27,414 nt of DNA from DASWHK01 sp036398215 (GTDB lineage Bacteria; Acidobacteriota; UBA890). The notes below the pieces were generated by a model. The model saw only the letters and a list, made by a program, of their open reading frames with translations. It was not told the DNA's origin and did not search any database. Each line of letters starts with the position of its first letter. The stretch's first letter is position 1. Shown one piece after another: positions 24,380-27,414 of this stretch. The stretch spans positions 1 through 27,414 of the forward strand of contig DASWHK010000006.1 of the NCBI GenBank assembly GCA_036398215.1, given 5' to 3'. A program made the translations under genes and the position numbers.

Positions 24380-26115
24380 ATACCGCGCCGGCCATGGCGG
24401 CTCTCCTGCTCGCCGGCCTCGCTGCCGCCGGCCCCCCTGCCGCCGGCCTCGCTGCCGCCGGCCTCGCGGCGCCGCAGCAAGGCGGCCCGGCCGGCCCGCC
24501 GCCCGCCATGTCTGGCGCCGCGCGGCCGCTGGCACCGCCTGCTCCCCGCCAGATGGTCGCCGTCGTCCACGTCCATACCGATGCCAGCAGCGGCAGCGAG
24601 GCGCCGTCGAGCCTGTCGGCGATGGCCCGCGAGGCCGGCGTCGACCTCCTCGTGCTGACCGAAAACTTCGGCTACCAGTTCCGCTACGCCCCCTGGCCGC
24701 TCCGCTACTTCTTCGAGGCCCGCCGCTCGACACCGACGCTCGAAGACCACGGAATCGACCGCTACCTCGGGGAGATCGCCGAGCTGCAGCGCCGTGAGCC
24801 TCGGCCCGCGATCCTGATCGGCGTCGAGGTTCCAGCCTATTACTACTGGACCGGGAGCCTGCTGACCGGCGACCTCACCCTCCACGACATGCAGCGCAAC
24901 GTGCTCGTCGTCGCCCCGCTGGCGCCCGCCGGGGGCAGTGGGGGCGATGGTGGCGATGGTGGGGATCGAGAAGACGGGGAAGGAAGGGTGCCGGGATTCG
25001 CCTACGACGCCGCCGCCACCGCCGATCTTCTCCGCTCCATCCCTGCGGTCGGCAACCGCTACTACCGTCATTACGGCGCCGGGAGCCTGCTGCTGCTGGC
25101 CCCGGGCCTCGTTGCCCTCGCCTGGGCACTTTCCCGCCTGCATCGCCGCGGCGCCTTCCGGCCCGCCACCTACCGGCAACGCTTCCGCCCCAGCCAGGAT
25201 CCCAAGGGTTACATGCGCTCGCCACCCGTCCACCACGAGGCCGGCGATTGGGCCGCGGTCGTCGCGCTGGCGGCGGCGATCGCCCTGCTGACCGTCAACT
25301 TCCCGTATGCGGTCCGCTCGCTGCCTCCCTACGATGCGGGCGCCGGCTACAGGCCGTTTCAACGGCTGTTCCAGGCGGTGGGGGATGGTGGCGGGCTGTC
25401 GTTCTGGTCGATGCCCGAAGCCAGCGACCATCACGAGATCGGCGTCGGGCCGCTAGCGGTCAAGCTCTCGACGACCCCCTACCCGGAGGCGCTGACCGAG
25501 ACCGCCGGTTACACGGGCTTCGGCGGCGTCTATGCCGACACCATCACGACGATCGACGCGGGCGGGCCCTGGGACCGGGCGATCGCCGCCCACCTGGTCG
25601 GAGAGCGCAACTCGCCGCCCTATCTGATCGGCGAGTCCGCGTTCCACTTCACCGGCCAGGCCGGCAAGCATCTCGACGACATCCTGACCCTGCTGCTGGT
25701 CGACGAGCCGGGCATCCGCGCCGGCTACGAGGCGCTCGCCGCCGGCCGCTCGTATGCGGTGCGGCGGGAGCCCGCGGGCCCCGACCTGCGGCTCCGCGAG
25801 CTTGCCGCCGTCGGCGCCGACGAGCCACAGGGGCCCGCCGCCCGCGCCGGTGAGACCCTGCGGATCGGGGGCGACCGGCTCGAGCTCGTCCTGCAGGTCG
25901 AAGACGCCGCCGGGGCCGCGGTGGCGGTGGAGATCACGGTGATCCGCGACGGGGCGGTGCACCGCCGCTGGAACGCCGCCACGCCGGTCGCCGAGCGCTG
26001 GCTCGAAACGCTCGAGCCCGGCGATCGGCCCGCCTACTTCCGGGTCATCGTCCGCGGTCCGCGCCCGGCGTACGTTGTCTCGAACCCTATATTCGTGCGA
26101 CGCGGCGCGCGGTGA
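24376..26115 (+). CDS. PHP-domain (CehA/McbA-like) protein with two internal membrane helices
   Basis: A 579-residue protein. A signal-peptide-like, Ala/Leu/Gly-rich N-terminus (1-35) is built on a 15-bp DNA repeat. VAVVHVHTDASSGS at 61-74 is the first PHP metal motif (H65, H67), followed by VDLLVLTENFGYQ, where the usual TDH is TEN, and IGVEV with E151. A Gly/Asp loop (186-203), encoded partly by two 9-bp repeats (24943-24960), precedes two membrane helices at about 235-253 and 292-309. The PHP-like part then resumes (SMPEASDHHEIG, 345-356; GKHLDD, 430-435). The end, with ALAAGRSYAV and VVSNPIFV, resembles the tail of CehA/McbA hydrolases. PHP enzymes hydrolyse phosphoesters or related bonds; with the degenerate second motif, the function here is unknown. 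It is coupled by ATGA to the last glycosyltransferase. Confidence 0.65.
   Translation: MNTAPAMAALLLAGLAAAGPPAAGLAAAGLAAPQQGGPAGPPPAMSGAARPLAPPAPRQMVAVVHVHTDASSGSEAPSSLSAMAREAGVDLLVLTENFGYQFRYAPWPLRYFFEARRSTPTLEDHGIDRYLGEIAELQRREPRPAILIGVEVPAYYYWTGSLLTGDLTLHDMQRNVLVVAPLAPAGGSGGDGGDGGDREDGEGRVPGFAYDAAATADLLRSIPAVGNRYYRHYGAGSLLLLAPGLVALAWALSRLHRRGAFRPATYRQRFRPSQDPKGYMRSPPVHHEAGDWAAVVALAAAIALLTVNFPYAVRSLPPYDAGAGYRPFQRLFQAVGDGGGLSFWSMPEASDHHEIGVGPLAVKLSTTPYPEALTETAGYTGFGGVYADTITTIDAGGPWDRAIAAHLVGERNSPPYLIGESAFHFTGQAGKHLDDILTLLLVDEPGIRAGYEALAAGRSYAVRREPAGPDLRLRELAAVGADEPQGPAARAGETLRIGGDRLELVLQVEDAAGAAVAVEITVIRDGAVHRRWNAATPVAERWLETLEPGDRPAYFRVIVRGPRPAYVVSNPIFVRRGAR
24406..24465. repeat. 15-bp minisatellite in the PHP-protein signal peptide
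   Basis: Four head-to-tail 15-bp units of the form GCTGCCGCCGGCCTC, in phase with the reading frame, encode an A-A-G-L-A pentapeptide repeat in and just after the signal peptide. The 25-bp stretch starting CTCGCCGGCC at 24409 matches 22 of 25 bases of the repeat start at 27201 in the next secreted-protein gene. Confidence 0.75.
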
Positions 26116-26137
26116 CTAGCCCCATTCACGGCCCATC

Positions 26138-26848
26138 ATGAGGATCCTCGCGGCGCATCAGCCCCAGTATCTGCCCTGGCTCGGCTTCTTCGACAAGCTG
26201 GACGCCGCCGACGTCTTCGTGCTGCTCGACGACGTCCAGTTCAAGAAGAACGAGTGGCAGAACCGCAACCGCATCAAGACCGCGACCGGCTGGCAGTGGA
26301 TCACGGTGCCGGTGCGCCACCGCTTCCCGCAGAGCATCGCCGAAGTGGAGATCCGCAACGACGAGCCCTGGTCGCGCAAACACCAGCGGGCATTGGAATC
26401 CAACTACGGCAAGGCCCCCTGTTTCGGGACCTTCATGCCGCTGCTCGCGGAGGTGCTCGAGCGCCGCTGGGAGCGCCTGGCGCCGCTGAACAGCGAGCTG
26501 ATCAGCAGGCTCGCGGAGCGTCTCGGGATCGGCACCGAGATACGGCTCGGCTCTTCTCTCGACGGCCGCCCGGACCCGACGCTGCGGCTCGTCGATCTGT
26601 GTCGCCAGCTCGACGCCGATACCTATCTGTCGGGCGCCGGGGGCGACTACCTCGACGAGAGTGCCTTCGCCGACGCCGGTCTGGCGCTGCGCTTCCAACG
26701 CTTCGAGCATCCCGTCTATCCGCAGCAGTTCGGTACCTTCGAGCCCTGCATGTCGGTGGTCGACCTGCTGATGAACTGTGGCAGCGACAGCCTCTCGCGG
26801 ATTCGCTCCGGCCGCCGCGCCCCTCGGAGTCCATCCGCCGCCTGCTAG
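26138..26848 (+). CDS. WbqC-family protein
   Basis: A 236-residue WbqC-family protein, normal in length. The signature is complete: AAHQPQYLPWLGFFDKL at 5-21, then VFVLLDDVQFKKNEWQNRNR, WQWITVPV, a YLSGAGGDYLD segment near 165-175, and the closing FEPCMSVVDLLMNCG. The family is found in O-antigen and exopolysaccharide clusters and is thought to act in making or attaching a modified sugar; its chemistry is not settled as far as I know. It starts 22 bp after the PHP gene and is the last gene of the operon. Its TAG stop (26846-26848) lies inside a 14-bp palindrome at the beginning of a repeat related to the one at 138-283. Confidence 0.9.
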   Translation: MRILAAHQPQYLPWLGFFDKLDAADVFVLLDDVQFKKNEWQNRNRIKTATGWQWITVPVRHRFPQSIAEVEIRNDEPWSRKHQRALESNYGKAPCFGTFMPLLAEVLERRWERLAPLNSELISRLAERLGIGTEIRLGSSLDGRPDPTLRLVDLCRQLDADTYLSGAGGDYLDESAFADAGLALRFQRFEHPVYPQQFGTFEPCMSVVDLLMNCGSDSLSRIRSGRRAPRSPSAAC

Positions 26849-26878
26849 CAGGCCGTTGTGGAGGTGTGATGGGTCTGG
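26840..26878. repeat. Diverged, inverted relative of the 138-283 repeat, with 14-bp palindrome
   Basis: GCCTGCTAGCAGGC at 26840-26853 is a perfect palindrome sharing the CTGCTAGCAG core of the left repeat junction (207-216). From 26844 to 26878, 26 of 35 bases match, without gaps, the reverse complement of 180-214, ending in an exact ATGGGTCTGG. Beyond it, TTGCGG...GAG...AAGG text (26890-26910) resembles the rest of the unit after an insert of about 10 bp. The last part is a weaker match. There is no T-run, so it is not an obvious terminator. Confidence 0.6.
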
Positions 26879-27155
26879 CGCGCGGACCTTGCGGGTGAGG
26901 GCAAGGAGAGCCGACGCAGGCGATGCCGGAGCCATCGTCGAGCACTGGAATCAAGCACAAGGCAGTCATCGCGGGCCAGCGCAGCCGTGACCTGTTGAGA
27001 AGGTCCGGCAAGATGTGCACGGAGTTGCGCCCCGCGCGTCTGTTCATGTGAAGTTGGAAGTGAGCCGGTGGGCTGCGCCCGCCCGGCTCGCCCGGCCTTC
27101 GAAGACCAGACCGGCGGCCCCTTCGGGGTCGCGAGACACGGAAACGGAGACGACG
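26879..27155. other. Intergenic region between WbqC-family and DUF4139-type genes
   Basis: No gene is supported in these 277 bases. A strong hairpin is present at 27062-27089: GAGCCGG (27062-27068) with CCGGCTC (27083-27089), and inside it GGGC (27070-27073) with GCCC (27077-27080) around a 3-base loop. No T-tract follows, so it is not a clear intrinsic terminator; it could be an attenuator-like structure or part of the repeat. I see no convincing promoter for the downstream gene. A TTGAGA at 26995 lacks a matching -10. Confidence 0.5.
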
Positions 27156-27414
27156 ATGAGAGCAGCCTCGCTGGCAACGATCATGGCCCTGACGGTGGTC
27201 CTCGCCGGCCAAGCTACCGCCGGCCAACCTGCTGGCGGCCAGCCTGTCGCCGGCCAACCCGGCGCCGGCCAACCTGCCGCCGGCCAACTGGCGGCGGGTC
27301 AGGTGGCGGTGGCGCCGAGCCTGACGATCTACACCCAGAACCTGGCGCTGGTGCGTACCGGCCTCGACCGTATCCTCGAGCCCGGCACGTACACCGTGCG
27401 CGTCGACGGCCTGC
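27156..27414 (+). CDS. Secreted DUF4139-type protein, N-terminal part (partial)
   Basis: The gene runs off the window after 86 residues. The ATG at 27156 has GGAG (27146-27149) six bases upstream. Residues 1-17 are a signal peptide (RAASLATIMALTVVLA), directly followed by seven AGQxx pentapeptides (about 17-51). The mature domain then begins LTIYTQNLALVRTGLDRIL, with EPGTYTVRVDGL after it. That is the usual opening of DUF4139/DUF4140 (mucoidy-inhibitor-like) proteins, 'vtiYn.dlalV.e.r.~.L..G...v.i.gl'. Function is not established. It lies about 300 bp beyond the operon and probably has its own promoter. Confidence 0.65.
   Translation, partial: MRAASLATIMALTVVLAGQATAGQPAGGQPVAGQPGAGQPAAGQLAAGQVAVAPSLTIYTQNLALVRTGLDRILEPGTYTVRVDGL
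27204..27308. repeat. 15-bp minisatellite encoding AGQxx pentapeptides
   Basis: Seven in-frame 15-bp units, mostly of the form GCCGGCCAACCTGCC. They encode AGQAT, AGQPA, GGQPV, AGQPG, AGQPA, AGQLA and AGQVA, at the junction of the signal peptide and the mature protein. The unit resembles the one in the PHP gene at 24406-24465. Confidence 0.85.

Noticed and set aside
20979..24733. Long minus-strand open frames (703 and 801 codons)
   Set aside because: Both are antisense to glycosyltransferase and methyltransferase genes with intact motifs; composition is that of GC-rich shadows.
26778..26990. Small open frame spanning the end of the WbqC-family gene and the gap after it
   Set aside because: Overlaps a real gene in another frame, has no ribosome-binding site and includes repeat sequence.
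27062..27089. Intrinsic terminator
   Set aside because: Good stem but no following T-run.

Overview
The window is very GC-rich DNA from one bacterium. Nearly every base is coding, many genes overlap by 4 bases, and GTG and TTG starts are common. Gene content fits a large-genome, exopolysaccharide-producing soil or sediment lineage such as Acidobacteriota or a deltaproteobacterium-like group. That placement is inference from composition and gene families; no taxonomic marker is present.

Left edge (1-2249): the tail of a methyltransferase gene runs into a 73-bp tandem duplication. The duplication also contains the end of a convergent gamma-glutamylcyclotransferase-like gene. This gene overlaps an upstream excisionase-type helix-turn-helix gene on the minus strand. 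A divergent intergenic region with a strong dyad leads to a hemerythrin-like gene. That gene is coupled by overlap to a small four-helix membrane protein resembling only the first membrane segments of a metal P-type ATPase.

Centre (2416-26848): a single-strand exopolysaccharide operon of about 24 kb. A good sigma70-like promoter and a structured leader of roughly 190 nt precede an ExeA-like AAA ATPase and an HD-GYP-like protein with several metal ligands missing. Next come the secretion and polymerisation core: a Wza-like outer-membrane lipoprotein, a Wzz/BY-kinase fusion and a Wzy/O-antigen-ligase-like membrane protein. The rest is eight GT-B glycosyltransferases, three methyltransferases, a polysaccharide deacetylase-like protein, a Wzx-like flippase, a PHP-type membrane protein and a WbqC-family protein. 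Together they suggest a decorated heteropolysaccharide made by the Wzx/Wzy route: units are assembled on a lipid, methylated, flipped, polymerised under kinase control and exported. No priming sugar-phosphate transferase and no exosortase are seen here.

Right edge (26849-27414): directly after the WbqC-family stop codon there is a diverged, inverted relative of the left-edge repeat. After about 300 non-coding bases comes the start of a secreted DUF4139-type protein carrying an AGQxx pentapeptide repeat.

Most unusual points: the related repeats bracketing the operon; the degenerate HD-GYP protein next to the ATPase; the truncated P1B-like membrane protein coupled to hemerythrin; the PHP protein with two internal membrane helices; the hairpin over the first gene's ribosome-binding region; three glycosyltransferases with altered EX7E motifs; and a 15-bp minisatellite at the signal peptides of two nearby genes.
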